Both the position numbers and the translations under genes were made by a program. From positions 17,124,120-17,188,119 of the forward strand of contig CP053149.1 of NCBI GenBank assembly GCA_014607495.2: DNA of 64,000 nucleotides. The letters run 5' to 3'. Source of the stretch: Carposina sasakii. Taxonomy: Eukaryota > Arthropoda > Insecta > Lepidoptera > Carposinidae. Positions 1-12,438 of the stretch are shown here, piece after piece. The notes beneath the pieces are model-generated. The model had not been told where the DNA came from. It was given only the letters and a program-made list of their open reading frames with translations, and did not search any database. Position 1 is the stretch's first letter. Each line of letters begins with the position of its first letter.

Positions 1-595
1 CCTTTCATTCATCTGTGAAGAAAGCACAGCAAGAATTTCCCTTAAAAATGGTCAGATTAGCTATATCCCTCCATATAATTGTCAGATTATGATTCAGGAG
101 GACAGTAACATCAAATTGATCCCCCTGCAGAAAAATCTGACGCGCTGGAGTATTTCAAGGTCACCATTTTTTTTTACATATTAAAAAATTAATTATGACT
201 GAACGCCTCGTGCAAATCGTCAGTTATTTGAATAGTACACTTTTTAGGGTTTACTTAACACTCACTTTGAATATCTGACACGCTCGAATAACTTTTTTTT
301 TTTTTTTTTTTCAACCACTCGTTCTGGCCACCCCCCTTCAATTAATTGTCAGATTAATGTCTAATAGTTATGAGTAATATAAAGCGCATATGTACTATAA
401 ATGACTGACGCGCTCGAGTATTTCCATATGACGATTTTTTTTTACATTTTTAAACAAATGTACACGGTAAACCCCCCACTAAAATAGAAAATGCAACATA
501 AACTTTTTTTTTGCTCATAACATAATCTGTAGAATCCACTAAGTCCCCATGACGCTCGAGTAACTGCAAATTTAGCATCTCGGGCTCCCCTACTA
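1..595 (-). mobile_element. Truncated copy of the TTA-flanked CGCTCGAG element
   Basis: This stretch is the reverse complement of 51482-52075, colinear to within about one base and nearly identical. It ends at 595 with the same terminus (TAGTAGGGGAGCCC read from the other strand) and is cut by the window edge at base 1. It contains the subterminal motif CGCTCGAGTA and several poly-T runs. No protein-coding potential is convincing. It is one arm of the same non-autonomous DNA transposon described at 51482-53240. Confidence 0.8.
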
Positions 596-1974
596 TCAGG
601 CATTTTCTTACGTGATAAGCTACCAACTCACTGATCATTAATATCTGTCCCCGCTATGCTGGCTGTGGCATCTCCCTTGTGATCCTTATTATTACTAAAC
701 ACATACACTCCAATTTTATTTATCCGTATAGATGTGTAGATAAATAGCCCCACTTGTAATAGTTAAAAGTATGTAAATAGGAATTGATAATTGATCCTAG
801 TCACATAGAGTGTTCAGATGTTAATAATTGGTGACAAAGTGCCTGAGATAATGCTTATTTATTTGTCAATTGTCATCCTTACTGATACATTATTTATTAT
901 TAAATGCAAAAATAACTCTGTCTGTCTGTGCAACTGTCACATCAAAAGTAATGAAGCCATTTAAATGAAATTTGGTACACAGTTAGTCTATAGTCTAAGA
1001 AAGGATATAGATGCTACTTTTTACCCCAGGAAAATTATTTTGCCCCAGATAATTTCTACATTTTGTTTTCATCTGCAGTTCATGTGGATACAGTTGCAGG
1101 AGTCCACTAATTTCTTTCAAGATTTTTCTTGTTCTGTCAACCCTACATTAGTGATTTGAACACCAACTTTAAATAAAGATAAATAGTAGGTACCTACCTA
1201 TTATTCAATATATACAAAGAAGGTAGTTAAAACAATGTTGATTTCAGGTGAAAGTTGACAGGTAAATAAACACTTGAGTAACTTTTCTACTTTGCATGAC
1301 TGACAGCTTGTGTAACAAGCAATGTAATATTTAACCTGTGTAATATTGTTAGAAAACTTCAATATACCAGAATTACATCATTTTGTACAATTTTAAGTGA
1401 TAAACTGGCTATTATTATATGAGATACAATAACATCAAACTACAAGAGTTTAATTTATAATTACAATAGCTATCACACGCATCACCTAAAAATAGCAATT
1501 ATTGAGCAACACATGGGATTTAGTGTCATTTTAGAATATGTAGGGGCGAATACTCACATAGTTTACGGTTTGTTTTATGTAGGTATGTTTTATTAGCGTA
1601 GTAAAGTTCCAGCGCATTCAGTAAAACTGCATAATAAATTCACTTTCAAATAATAGGCAATTCAGCAAAACTGATTTGTAAAATAAATGAACAGAATACC
1701 ACTAAAATTGATTTTTAATCAATTTATTTATCCCGCAAGCAGCCAAAAATAGACAAATGTAGGGGCGGAGAAGTGGGCGGGGGCGGCCGGGCGACAGTGA
1801 CAGTGACAGCCGGCGCGAAGGGGCGGGTCCAAGAAACTTGTTTTTTTTTAGGACGTGGTGGTTTCAGAATTTTACCGTGATTTTAACATGATTTTCATTT
1901 CAATCAAATAACTTTTAATTCAACATGAACGTATAAAGAACTAAATTGTTCTTATATCGTAGGTACTCTTTTCA
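596..1974. other. Intergenic DNA with a small GC-box island
   Basis: This is AT-rich sequence without a supported gene. The exception is about 1760-1830, a short GC-rich island with several GGGCGG-type boxes and a CAGTGACAGTGACAG direct repeat. Such islands often mark housekeeping promoters, and the nearest plus-strand gene is the MARVEL gene at 5981. An upstream non-coding first exon is possible, but nothing in the sequence proves it. Confidence 0.3.
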
Positions 1975-2745
1975 ACCGAGATCTAGCACTTTTTGCAAAG
2001 TTAAAAGGAGGTTCGCAGTCAACGATTCCAAGATGAACCAGACTAAGTAGAGGTGTTTTTCTATGTTTGTCCCCAAATTTCTTTCTAAGTATAACGATTT
2101 TTAAAAGGACGGGGGATAACTCCCCACCCTACAACAGCATAGGACACGTGTCATTTGTTCATACCCAAAAAAGATAAAGTACCGATAGCAAAAACTTGGG
2201 TTTAATAATAAAAAAAAACTTTTCGGTAAATATATTTATTTTTAAACCAAAATTTTTTCACAAACAAATATGCTTATTTCACATAAACAAGCGTATAGGT
2301 AATACCTCAAGGGTGGTCCCATTTAAATTTAATAATAAAAATAATTACCTTTTTTAAAAAAATAAAACCGACTTCAAATGCGTGAACACAATTTTTTTTT
2401 TGTGTTCACGCATTTGAATTTTCTGTGTTCACGCATTTGAAGTCGGTTTTATTTTTTTATATCAAGTTAAATTTCGTTGATATTTGTGGGCAGTGTTCGT
2501 TTTCGGGCTAGATCTAGCACTTTTTGCTGTGGTTGAACTCGTTTTTTTTCTTGTTTTAGTTAGCCCGAAAAGAGCAGAAGGCGAAGACTTCGCAGTTCGC
2601 ACCACGATTACCAAGCTATGAACACAGACTAAGTAGAGGTGCTAACGCATATGAAACAATTTTCGTCAGTCACACCTACCTAATCTTTCTGCTTCTTTAC
2701 TGGGGAATCCCCAAATTTTTTTCTAAGTATAACAGATTTTTAAAA
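1975..2745. repeat. Direct repeats around a hairpin
   Basis: A block with GATCTAGCACTTTTTGC, GACTAAGTAGAGGTG and CCCCAAATTT occurs at 1978-2110 and again at 2508-2745. Between the copies lies an imperfect hairpin (2354-2457) whose arms contain AACCGACTTCAAATGCGTG and its reverse complement, with the inner arm partly repeated. This looks like a small foldback element between two diverged copies of another repeat. Confidence 0.5.
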
Positions 2746-3699
2746 TTTGGTTGGTAATAATACTACCTACTTTAAGTACTAAATTATAATAATATATGAA
2801 TAATAATATTAATAATACTTTAAGTATGTACTAAATTCGTTTCATATCAAAATTACTGATTGCACAGCAAAATACTCAAATAAGAATATTCCTAAACAAA
2901 CTGAAATATTAATTTGTGGCCTTATATAAGTACGTTTAAAACGTTTTATTTTTAGGTAAAACGTCACTATTGTCAATATTACCTATAGAATGTAAATGAT
3001 TTTTATGAATCATAAACGGTACATACTTACATACCTAAGTATAAAATTTCAGCCCACGTAAGGTCTTCGTACCTACCTACGAATAGCTCTATTATTTTGC
3101 TTTTAGTCCACTCGCTATATCCATTCGAGGTACACACAATTTAACTCAAGTTTCGTGATTATCATTAACAGTACCTTTGAACAGTACCTACCTTATGTAG
3201 TATGTACCTACTGACCAAAGAATATACTTACTCTAACGAGGTACTGACTGTGCTAATGTTATTGTTAGCGATGGGCGTTTATTCAACGAACTAGTCGAAT
3301 CGACTAGTCCATCTACATTCGACGATTCAACGGTTTATCGTTTGTTCGTAGACTAGTCGAATTCATAGACGGCTAGTTTAAATAGTCCACGTTCATTTCG
3401 ACGAGACCGCGTAGACGCGCGACGGTACGGCTTTTGAACGTAGTCGTATAACATTCCATGAGAATGCGATGAGACGTTGACGCGGTGGTCAAATGAATTA
3501 GAGCCTTATTACTACCATACTTCCGTTCATATTTCAAAATACTTTTATTGTACTATAACAAATTTATTCTGTTGATTGAAGAAAAAGGATGCTAATTAGT
3601 TATGTTCACAGGCATGAAAGAGAAACTAGAGTAGTGGATATAAACTGGTTTTTACATTTCTCTAAACAGGTTCCTTGAATTTTTTTGATTTTAAAAGTA

Positions 3700-4870
3700 A
3701 GAATAATAAAAGTGGCCGCCATATTGAACTTTTAGTTAAGGGTCGGATTGCCTTCAATATCGATATCTGAGGTTTCTGGCAGTTCCCAAACATCTTTCCG
3801 GTGTCAAAAATAGTAAAAGTGGCCGCCATTTTGAACTTTTTAGTTAAGTGCTGGATTGCTACCAAAATCTATACCTGTGGTTCCTAGTAGTTCCCAAACA
3901 CATTTCCGATGTCAAAAATAATAAAAGTAAACGCCATTTTGAACTTTTTAGTTAAGGGTCGGATTGCCTGAAATTTCAATACCTCAGGTTCCTGGCAGTT
4001 CCCAAACACATTTCCGGTGTCAAAAATAATAAAAGTGGACGCCATTTTGAACTTTTTAGTTAAGGGCCGGATTGCCTTCAATTTCGACATCTGAGGTTCC
4101 TGGTGGTTCCCAAACCCATTTCCGATGTCAAAAATAGTAAAAGTGGCCGCCATTTCGAACTTTTTAGTTAAGCGCCGGATTGCTTCCAAAATCGATATAT
4201 TGCTTTTAATTTTGATATCTGAGGTTCCTGGCAGTTCCCAAACATAATTCGGCCCTTGACAAAAAAATTCAAAATAACGACCACTTTTATTACTTTTAAC
4301 ATCGGAAATGTGTTTGGGAGCTGCCAGGAACTTCAGATATCGATTTTGGTAGCAATGCGGCACTTATCTAAAAAGTTGAAAATGGCGACCACTTTTATTA
4401 TTTTTGACACCGGAAATGTGTTTGGGAACTGTCAGGAACCTGAGGTATCGAAATTGAAGGCAATCCGACCCTTAACTAAAAAGTTCAAAATAGCGTTGAC
4501 TTTTATTATTTTTGACATCGGAAATGTGTTTGGGAACTGCCAGGAACCTCAGATATCGATTTTGGAAGCAATCCGGTACTTAACTAAAAAGTTCATAATG
4601 GCGGCCACTTTTATTATTTTTGACACTGGAAATGGGTTTGGGAACTACCAGAAACCTCAGATATTGATTTTGGAAGCAATCCGTCACTTAACTAAAAAGT
4701 TCAAAATGGCGGCCACTTTTACTATTTTTGACACCGGAAATGTATTTGGGAACTGCTAAGAACCTCAGATATCGATTTTGGAAGCAATCCGGCTCTTAAC
4801 TATTAAATTCAAAATGGCGGCCACTTTTACTATTTTTGACAGTGGAAATGTGTTTGGGAACTATCAGGAA
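3700..4870. repeat. 108-bp repeat array that inverts at its centre
   Basis: About ten copies of a 108-bp unit (36 codons, containing AAAATGGCGGCCACTTTTA and GGAAATGTGTTTGGGAACTG) run in minus orientation from 3700 to about 4253. They continue in plus orientation from about 4256 to 4870. Because the unit is a multiple of three, a long open frame appears on both arms, but the copies differ by mutations scattered over all codon positions. The array is therefore a large imperfect palindrome, not a coding repeat. Confidence 0.8.
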
Positions 4871-4989
4871 CCCCAGTTACGATTACGTTTAATTAAAACG
4901 CTACGCACACGTCATCGTCTAAAATTTAGACTGCTAGTTCATTTGGACTCTAAATAGACTGTTCGTCGCGTAATGAACTAGTCGACGAA

Positions 4990-5705
4990 TTAGGCATGGG
5001 CTAATCGTATCCGGGAAAGGATTGAACATGTAGTATATTACTCCGACTAAGGATATATATCCTTTTAACATATCCAACTCCGCGTGCATATCCGGGAACG
5101 AAGAGATTTAAGTGAAGCGAGATATGACTGGGATTGGTTTGGTTAGGTTGTTGTAGGTGTCCTTTTAACAGATCCAACTCCGCGTACATATCCGGGAATG
5201 AAGAGATTAAGCGAACCGAGATATGATTGGGATGATCTATCCAAACAATAATTAGAATATTTGATAGGCGTATTTAAAAATCACTAAATAGGTACACTAA
5301 AACTATTGTCCTAAAAATAATTCCAAATCCAAAAAGCTTTTATTTACATTAAAAACAAATTACTTAAGATCAAATATAAAATGGAATGAATAGAAATTTA
5401 GAAAATTATAATTACGAAAACAAATATTTATACTAAACGGCTTGCCTGTCGCTCGTGAGTATTCGTATATACTCGTGTAATGTCGTTACATTCGCTCTCA
5501 TGCGTCTACTGCGATAGTACCGCGCGTTCCGGCGCGTTCGCATTCCGTCTCGCTCACTTATTTTTATCTTCGGCATTATTCGGTAGGTCGGAGTGGGTCG
5601 GATATAGGATATGGTAACTTTCTTTAAAGTGAAGGAGTTGATTCATATCCACCTCTGGATATATATCCGAGGATATAGTTGTGTCCGGAGTTACCCATGT
5701 CTACG
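4990..5705. mobile_element. Nested hAT-like element
   Basis: The left end reads AGGCATGGGCTAA and the right end, in reverse complement, AGACATGGGTAACTCC. Similar sequence (CGACGAAT / CGACGATT) lies just outside both ends and may be a diverged target duplication. The interior contains repeated ATATCCGGGAA and GGATATATATCC motifs. No transposase is visible. It sits inside the larger composite at 3269-5794. Confidence 0.4.
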
Positions 5706-5980
5706 ACGATTTCGACTGGTTGATCGACTAGTCGACGATCGACGATGAACGGTCTCGTTTCGTTTACGAAAAATTCGTCGACGACCCATCTCTAGACTTA
5801 TAGTTTAAAATCTAATTTCAAAAGTTGACAGGTGTTAAGTTAAAATCTACATATTGTACACATGAATGTATAAATATTAAATAACTTCTAGTTCTTATTA
5901 CGTTCATGATTGTACATAGTTTTGATTTAACAATCTTTTGTTTTTTAGACTATTGACAATAGAATTATTGACAATACATA

Positions 5981-7655
5981 ATGCATCAAACGAGTACACC
6001 CCCAGCCCAGTCCATGGGCTCAACAAACACTGTGTTTGTGACACAGACACGGTTTGATGCGAACTATTTGAAGACTGCGCCTGGCATTATAAAAGCTGTT
6101 GTAATTGTAAGTATTTACATACTAATATAATGTGAGTTTGTAAGAATGTATGTTTGTTAGTTTTCAAAACTACTGAACAGATTTTAATAAAACTTATACA
6201 CCAGAATAGCCCATAGGCTGTAATAATATAGATGCAAGAACAACATTCTGGGTACTATTCTGAGCAATATAAACATGGACAGATATTTCTGAAATTTGAT
6301 AAACAAATGAAAACCTAACCATTTTTATTCTGATAAAATTAGTCATTTAACCTGCTTCTTTTTCTTTTTAGATTTTGAATTTGATTGGTTTCATTTGTGT
6401 ACAATCATCAGCCTTCTGGTTGAATGGTCGAGGAGTATACTTTAACATAGTGGCACAGCTTGGCATTTGGTTCTCGGGCATAATGCTGCTGCTGTATCTG
6501 TTCCATGTGGTGGAGAAGTACCACAATGTGAAGTGGTTGAAGATTGAGATGGTGGCATGTATAGTGCTCACATTCTTAAATTTAATAGCATCTACTATTG
6601 CTGTGGCATTTGGATCGGCTGCTTATTCTGCTGCTGGAGTAAGTGTTATTTTACTGTCCAATATTTTTTGTTGTATATGTTTAATACTATTAATATTCTA
6701 GAAAGTACAAAGTTATGGAGGATGCAATTTTTTGTTAATGTTTTTCTTTTTCTCTCAGAGATAGAAAAATAAATACTAAAGATTGAATAAATCTTACACG
6801 TTGTACAGTTCAACAAGGTAAATAGTGGACATCAACTTAGTTGTTAATTTGTTATTAATTTACCTTGTTAATTTATTTTCCTAGAAATAACTTATACAAA
6901 TATGTTGAAGGTATCTACTATTGATTCCTATGTTTTGTGATACCCATTATTTATCTTGAAAAACTCTAAGGTAACTGTATTACTATGTAATACATACAAT
7001 GTAATATTTTTATACTGCATGTTGCAATTACTAGGTGAGATAGTGGTACGAGCATTACTTAAGTATTATAATAATTAGTATTCCAATCATAATAACATTG
7101 CCAACCATATCTGTATGACTCACACAAAGGTCATGCTAATGTGTTTGTTTTCTACTAACGGCTCATTTGTTATGTGTATATAGGTTACATAAACTACCTG
7201 TGTATGAAAAAAACATCTCCATACATATTGATTCATACGTAATATACATGTGGCTATATTCCTAAAACGGGGTTGCAAGTATGTAGGTACTACAGCTAAA
7301 TTTAGTATAGCAGGGCCAGATGTAAAATTTCATAAACAATAATGTAATTGAGTGATGGGATGTAAGGTTGGTTTAAAAGAGAAGCGTTTCCGGCTCCACC
7401 GGGCCTCTAGTCATTGATTGGCCTATGTATATATTTCAACGTGAGAAACTTTGATATCGCGTTCTAGGATTTGAAGGTTCATATAACAGAGTGTTAGAGA
7501 GTGGTGTGTATTTACAGTTCTTCGGCTACCTGGCGATGATGTTGTACGGCTACGACGCGTTCCTCAAGGCGCGCGCGCTGCAGGCCGGCGCGCTGGCGCA
7601 GGGGCAGCGCGTGCCGCCCGCTCCCGCGCCGCACGCGCATGCGCCGCGCCTCTAG
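5981..7655 (+). CDS. MARVEL-domain membrane protein, CMTM-like
   Basis: Three exons, 5981-6106, 6372-6638 and 7518-7655, all joined in phase 0 at GT-AG sites, give 176 residues ending in TAG. The first about 38 residues are polar and would be cytoplasmic. Four hydrophobic segments follow: about 36-55 (GIIKAVVIILNLIGFI), 66-88 (IWFSGIMLLLYLF), 97-121 (ACIVLTFLNLIASTIAVAF) and 128-148 (FFGYLAMMLYGYDAF). The tail is alanine/proline-rich. Four helices with short loops, the HVVEKY stretch after helix 2 and the YGYDAF end are typical of arthropod CKLF-like MARVEL proteins, which act in membrane apposition and vesicle traffic. The paralogue on the minus strand at 21557-23482 has the same exon borders. 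The start is the first ATG of an open exon. Exon 3 is very GC-rich while exons 1 and 2 are AT-neutral. Confidence 0.9.
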
Positions 7656-8528
7656 CCAAGCGCACCTGTGGAGGCCACACATTCGATTACTGATCAAGCC
7701 TATTCATCTACCCTGGGACATAGGGCAGCATGAATCTGAATCCAGGTTTGTTAATAAATAATTATTTAAGGATAAAAGAGGTGCTGATGACCAATGGTCA
7801 CTGAAACAGAATAATATTTTCTGCTACAGAAAAGCATTTATACACTCTAGGTCAAAATAACTGTTAAGACCTTTTTTCAGCACCTTACCATAAAAGTGAG
7901 ACTAACTTTATTTGTACAAAGTAATGTTAAATTATAGGTAACAGGAACAATAAAAATATTAATTAATTAATTAATATAAGAGATATTATTGCAATAAGGG
8001 ACTTGATTTATTTAATAATTAGTGGAAACAGATATCAACCTTAAAATATTATGACAAGCATCCTGTATTATCTACAATTTTTTGAGAACATATATTTTTA
8101 CATTGTTATGTTAACAGCCTTAATAGTCAATGGCATACATAATTAACGAGTTAACTCTACTATGTGAGGCCTAAAATTAACACATTCCAATAATACCTAC
8201 CTACATATAAGTATATGTATGGTGTTGAAGGCAGAAATTGAGATCAAATAATCCCAAGGCTCGTGCTAATCACACTCCATATTATTGCGAATTTAATAGG
8301 TACTGAATAGTCTAGGATTCGTGCTAATCCTGCTGTACCCATTTTTTTTATTGTAAAACGTTAGGTAGAATCCAAGTCACGAAATAGTTCTTTGGGATGA
8401 TGACGCTAATTACTACGTGTATGCATACAAAAATGTTAGTTCCGTTATCAGGAATGGGAGTTATTCTATGAACCTGACTCTACCTGCGTGACTAGAATAG
8501 AACCGTCATAGTTTAAAGAAAAAAAAAC
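7656..8528. other. 3' flank of the MARVEL gene
   Basis: AT-rich DNA that probably includes the 3' UTR. AATAAA-type signals occur near 7752 and 7949. No further gene or clear repeat is seen. Confidence 0.35.
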
Positions 8529-8958
8529 CATGAAGAAGGTATAAAAGAGGAGGTGGAACTATGAAGTGAGTCGTGTGGCAATCGTGAGGCCTTGACGTCA
8601 TTGATAGGGGCGGAGCTTCAGCGCCAGTGTAACGCAGTAGCTGTAACCACACGCTTGTGGATTACAAAGACACTAGCGCTTTTATCAGGTTACTTTTTTT
8701 AGTAAAACGTAGTATAATATTGCCGTCTAGCGATGAGTAATTGCACTAGTATAACAATCTTGAACCATATTGATAATGAGCAAGTAGTTTGACTAGTCAC
8801 TACAAGGTGGTTTCTATGTAAATGGGCAGGGCTACGGTGTTCAATGCTCCCCTCGTTCCATACTTCAACCCCGCTCCGCGGCACACTATTTTTGTATATT
8901 TTCATACAGCCGCTAGCCGCTTTCTTAGCCGCTACTCCTCTTTTATTTCTTCTCCATG
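8529..8958. mobile_element. MITE family 1, copy 1
   Basis: A 430-bp element begins CATGAAGAAGGTATAAAAG, and its right end in reverse complement begins with a closely related sequence, giving imperfect inverted termini. It shares most of its length with 15576-15966 and 35282-35714, including GGGGCGGAGCTTCAGCGCC and ACAAGGTGGTTTCTATGTA. It has no coding capacity. Confidence 0.75.
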
Positions 8959-10319
8959 AAAAAACCTTCGTTTATACTACTTCATTGATAGCTCCACTGT
9001 ACCTACTTTACACTTACCTATCATATAACTTACTTAGTATTGCCAATGACGTGTAATGTGTAACCATAAGGTCTATACGACAATAATTACATCATTGGTC
9101 TCTGTTACATCTGTCGGTAACATGGTCAAATACCAATTTGTAAGATCCCGCATAGGTTAATAGGGTTAATTTGTGACCGGGGCAGGGCTATTACGAAGCT
9201 TGCAGTAGCAATGTGACAGCGAAAATTGAGTGCGCAGGGCGAGGTGCGGGGCGCGGGAGGACGTCACATTGCTTCAGCTTGCTACTGCAAATTAAGTAAT
9301 AGGCCTGCCTTGTGCAATCAAAGGGATATTTGTCGCGTTTCTTCTTGTTACTCTAATGTTATTCTAACCCACCTGTTCGCTTGTTTATAAATGACGTCAC
9401 TACGTGCTAATACGACCTCTAAATGTGTACTTAATCGCTTTATTGTAAGCAGTCATAGTTATTTATGGAATTTAGTTAAGTATACAATAATTTCAGATGA
9501 TAAAATGGTCATAATTATGGTGAGTTCGCACGCGCTATAGTTAGGTCACGTCTCGGTTTGAGTCATCAAGTATAGTATATAATATAGTATATTTATATAC
9601 TATACTATGATATTTGTATGATGGGTCCTACCCACCTAAAATAATCATTATACTATTCGAAACTTTATCATTTTATCGCTCATAGGATGTGACTGCGGCC
9701 TTAATGTTTTGATAAATCGCAGTTGAGCAACTATTATGTAGTGTTTAGGATTTCGTCCAAAAATACGAGCTTATTTTTTATTAATGGGAAGTGATGTGTC
9801 AAATTTTCTGTAACAACTTAAATTGGTTAGTTATATGTTGTATAGAAAAAGAAATGATATCCATTGGGGGCTACTACATCGGTTCTACACCCTCACCTGA
9901 CTCTCGAATCTGACAAACTCATGCTCACAGACAACTAGAGTCGCGATTAAAACCATCCTACTATTACCGGTCTTGGTTCTAATCGCGACTGTAGGCACAT
10001 TCGAGGTTTAACATGGTATGCCTCGGTGGTGGGAGAAACACCTGTAAGGAACTTCCGAATAATACCGTTTGGTAGGTAGGTACTATTTAATATAGAAATG
10101 AATATTAATGTTTTATAAATATTTATGTAATAACTGTAGCATAAATAAAATGTTAATAGTACGGAATTGAGTTAAGTAGGTACTAATGAAGGAATGGGCA
10201 TTTTAGAAGCTATAAAGATGTGCACTAACACCATTTGATAGTTAAATCGAGAAATAGCACACATGCTGTCTTGCGTTTTTTGACACAAACATGTTTTATA
10301 ATTCTCGATGACTTAAATC
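8959..10319. other. Intergenic DNA with small hairpins
   Basis: No gene is seen. A 130-bp hairpin lies at 9181-9310 (arms with AGCTTGCAGTAGCAATGTGAC and its complement around a GC-rich loop). A shorter one lies near 9940-9995 (AGTCGCGATTA and its complement TAATCGCGACT). A TATA-rich imperfect palindrome sits at 9565-9620. Confidence 0.4.
9181..9310. mobile_element. Hairpin MITE
   Basis: The outer arms are GGCAGGGCTATTACGAAGC and, at the right end in reverse complement, AGGCAGGCCTATTACTTAA. The inner arms TGCAGTAGCAATGTGAC / GTCACATTGC continue the stem around a GC-rich loop. It is a short non-coding foldback element. Confidence 0.5.
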
Positions 10320-10332
10320 TAAATATTATTAA

Positions 10333-10462
10333 GAAAATGAAGAAAAAAAAAATCATCCGAGTGAGATTTGAACACACGACCTCTTCGCAAATCGTGCTTT
10401 TGCTCTAACCAACTGAGCTATCGGGTCATTTAACTCAGTTGACGAATTTTACCATTGATTAC
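10333..10462 (-). mobile_element. tRNA-headed SINE, family B
   Basis: On the minus strand this reads as a degenerate tRNA head: a D-arm-like box A (TAGCTCAGTTGGTTAGAGC) and a box B that has decayed to TTCAAATCTC. An A-rich tail precedes AAATTCGTC-type flanking sequence. The copy at 30895-31115 is closely similar. It is not a functional tRNA because the arms no longer pair fully and it sits in the shared SINE body. Confidence 0.65.
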
Positions 10463-10917
10463 CTATATATCTAATCTAGATTTACTTACGCTGCGAAGTA
10501 TGCGTAAGTTACGCATTTACTACAAGTGGGCCTAAGGGTCGTACAACGTAGTCCGTACGTAACGTAGTTCAACGCATCTTTCGTTAGATGTGTACCGACC
10601 CTTAAAGTTTGGCTATAATAGTATATTTAACTATTATTAGTTGTTATATGATATACTTATAAATGTTGGGCATTATATTATATTACTTATTTATTTATTC
10701 AGATGTGATGAATAATGCAAAAATAAGGATATTGTTTATTTTATTTTCATACAAGTTCTGCCAAAAGTATGAAGGTAGGTAGATGTATAAGTATGTAAAT
10801 AGCTGCACTTTGTGTAAATATTATTATTTAATAATTTATGCTCTTGTTATAAAATCATTTACTATATTGTTATACTTTTTGATCACCAACACAGTTTTTT
10901 ATAAAATTATTAATAAA

Positions 10918-11040
10918 GAAATGGAAAAAATTCCTCACCCGGGTGGGAATCGAACCCACGACCTCTGCATTCCGCGTGTCAGTGCTCTAACCACTGAGCC
11001 ACCGGGTCAATTTCTCGGATGACGAATTTTTACCATATCT
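10918..11040 (-). mobile_element. tRNA-headed SINE, family A
   Basis: The minus strand carries a tRNA-like head with box A near TGGCTCAGTGGTTAGAGC and box B GGTTCGATTCCCACC, followed by a body ending in an A-rich run. Copies in the opposite orientation occur at 16668-16800, and in the same orientation at 58845-58940. All are bordered by the motif GGTAAAATTCGTCATCCGAG or its remnant. Confidence 0.7.
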
Positions 11041-11167
11041 TTTCTAAATTACATATTTATATATAATATACAGTTTTTATACTTTTAAGTACCTATGTTT
11101 CATTTCAAAAATTTCTATCGACTTGTGTAAATATTGCTAACTTATTGGGCAATTTCGTGATACCTAC

Positions 11168-11310
11168 TCCGAAATCAAATTTATTAATTTTTAAATTTAT
11201 AAATGATTGATTTATAAATTATTTATTTTAAGTTATTTATAAATTATTGATTTATAAATTATTCCGAAATCAAATTTATTAATTTTTAAATTTATAAATT
11301 ATTGATTCCG
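11168..11310. repeat. AT-rich direct repeat
   Basis: A unit of about 48 bp beginning CCGAAATCAAATTTATTAAT occurs at about 11169-11216 and again at 11263-11310, with partial TTTATAAATTATTGAT copies between. It is a simple tandem amplification in AT-rich DNA. Confidence 0.6.
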
Positions 11311-11802
11311 GAATAGTGCAATGTATTGTTTTGCATGCTAGGTGCTCGGGTCTGGTTTCTCGTGGCGATTGTAGTTAGTGCAAGTGGCTGTTTTCGCAGT
11401 TATGAGTTATCAGATCCGAGGGTCAGTGGAGGGTGTAGGGCCCGGTGGTGGGCGCACCCATAGCGAATGTTTGAACTTCCGAATTGTAACGCCTAATACA
11501 ATTTCATTTATTTGAGTACTTAGCTAGCTACATGGATATGTATTTAAAAACATAATGAAAACTTACTAGTTAGTTAAATATAAACATGCACTGAGAACAC
11601 GCTCAAATATGATTGTGGCCAATTGTTACAATAGTTATTAACACCTTTACTTCGATCGTGTATATACATATAAGTATCTAATCTATTCATATAGGTATGT
11701 GCTCCAAACCTATATTCGAGTATTTTTTGTAAACTTAGACCTATAATATTTAGTCGTGGAAATTTCCTGTATTTAATCGCGATTATCAACTATACTTACC
11801 TA

Positions 11803-12217
11803 CAGTCGACTTTCGTTAATTCAAATCATGCGAAAATTCGAACATCTAATCTCTGCAATTCTAAGTTGTCTAAGTTGTCACGAGTTCCCTAGAATTTCTC
11901 TTTATATTTTGAACAAAACCATACATTTTACACACTCTGTAAAAAAATATGATCGCCACGTAACAAAACGACGCGTTAATTCGAACTTACAGGCGTCAAA
12001 CACGCGACAGTTCACAGTTGCAGAGATAAAGAGAGAGAAAGATTACAGAATTTGCTAAGTACATCTGTTGCACACCTCTTAATTGTAGGTACCTATATTA
12101 TACCTATAATAATTCGAACTCTTTTCTCGAAATTTCGAACCATTACATTTTCAAACTCTCGATAATTCGTAAGTATTTTAAAAGTCCCTCGAGATTCGAA
12201 TTAACCAGAGTCGACTG
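11803..12217. mobile_element. TA-flanked TIR element
   Basis: A 415-bp element with termini CAGTCGACTTTCGTTAATTC on the left and, in reverse complement, CAGTCGACTCTGGTTAATTC on the right. It is flanked on both sides by TA. This agrees with a Tc1/mariner/pogo-type non-autonomous element. The single 76-codon frame inside shows no recognisable domain. Confidence 0.7.
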
Positions 12218-12305
12218 TATAGGTAGGTATATTTGTGAATTACTTATTTATTATAATATTATAATAGTTTAAATATATTTGTATTATTATGAAATTATAA
12301 TATTT

Positions 12306-12438
12306 AGGGCAGATATTTCTAAACCCTATCAGAGTAATAAAGTTGATGCCGTCTTTCTCTAAAACTTGATCATGATAGAGACAGCATCAACTTTATTCTT
12401 CTGATAGGCTATTGACGTTCAGAAAAATTGGCCCTTAA
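12306..12438. mobile_element. MITE family 2, copy 1
   Basis: The ends are AGGGCAGATATTT and, in reverse complement, AAGGGCCAATTTTTC. The centre is AAACTTGATCATGATAGAGA flanked by inverted CAACTTTATT arms. A second full copy lies at 56941-57066, just upstream of an exon of the second coiled-coil gene. Confidence 0.7.

Larger units (their letters stand above)
3269..5794. mobile_element. hAT-like composite transposon with 108-bp repeats
   Basis: The ends read AGCGATGGGCG on the left and, in reverse complement, AGAGATGGGTCG on the right, the GATGGG type of terminus seen in insect hAT elements. The subterminal regions are rich in GACTAGTCGA and TCGTCGACGA motifs. The interior holds a two-armed array of a 108-bp repeat (3700-4870) and a second nested element (about 4990-5705). 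No transposase frame is visible, so it would be non-autonomous. I could not find a convincing 8-bp target duplication. Confidence 0.5.

Noticed and set aside
3884..4759. Open frames of 159 and 167 codons in the 108-bp array
   Set aside because: The unit is a multiple of three and the frames mirror each other on the two inverted arms. Differences between copies are not concentrated in third codon positions.
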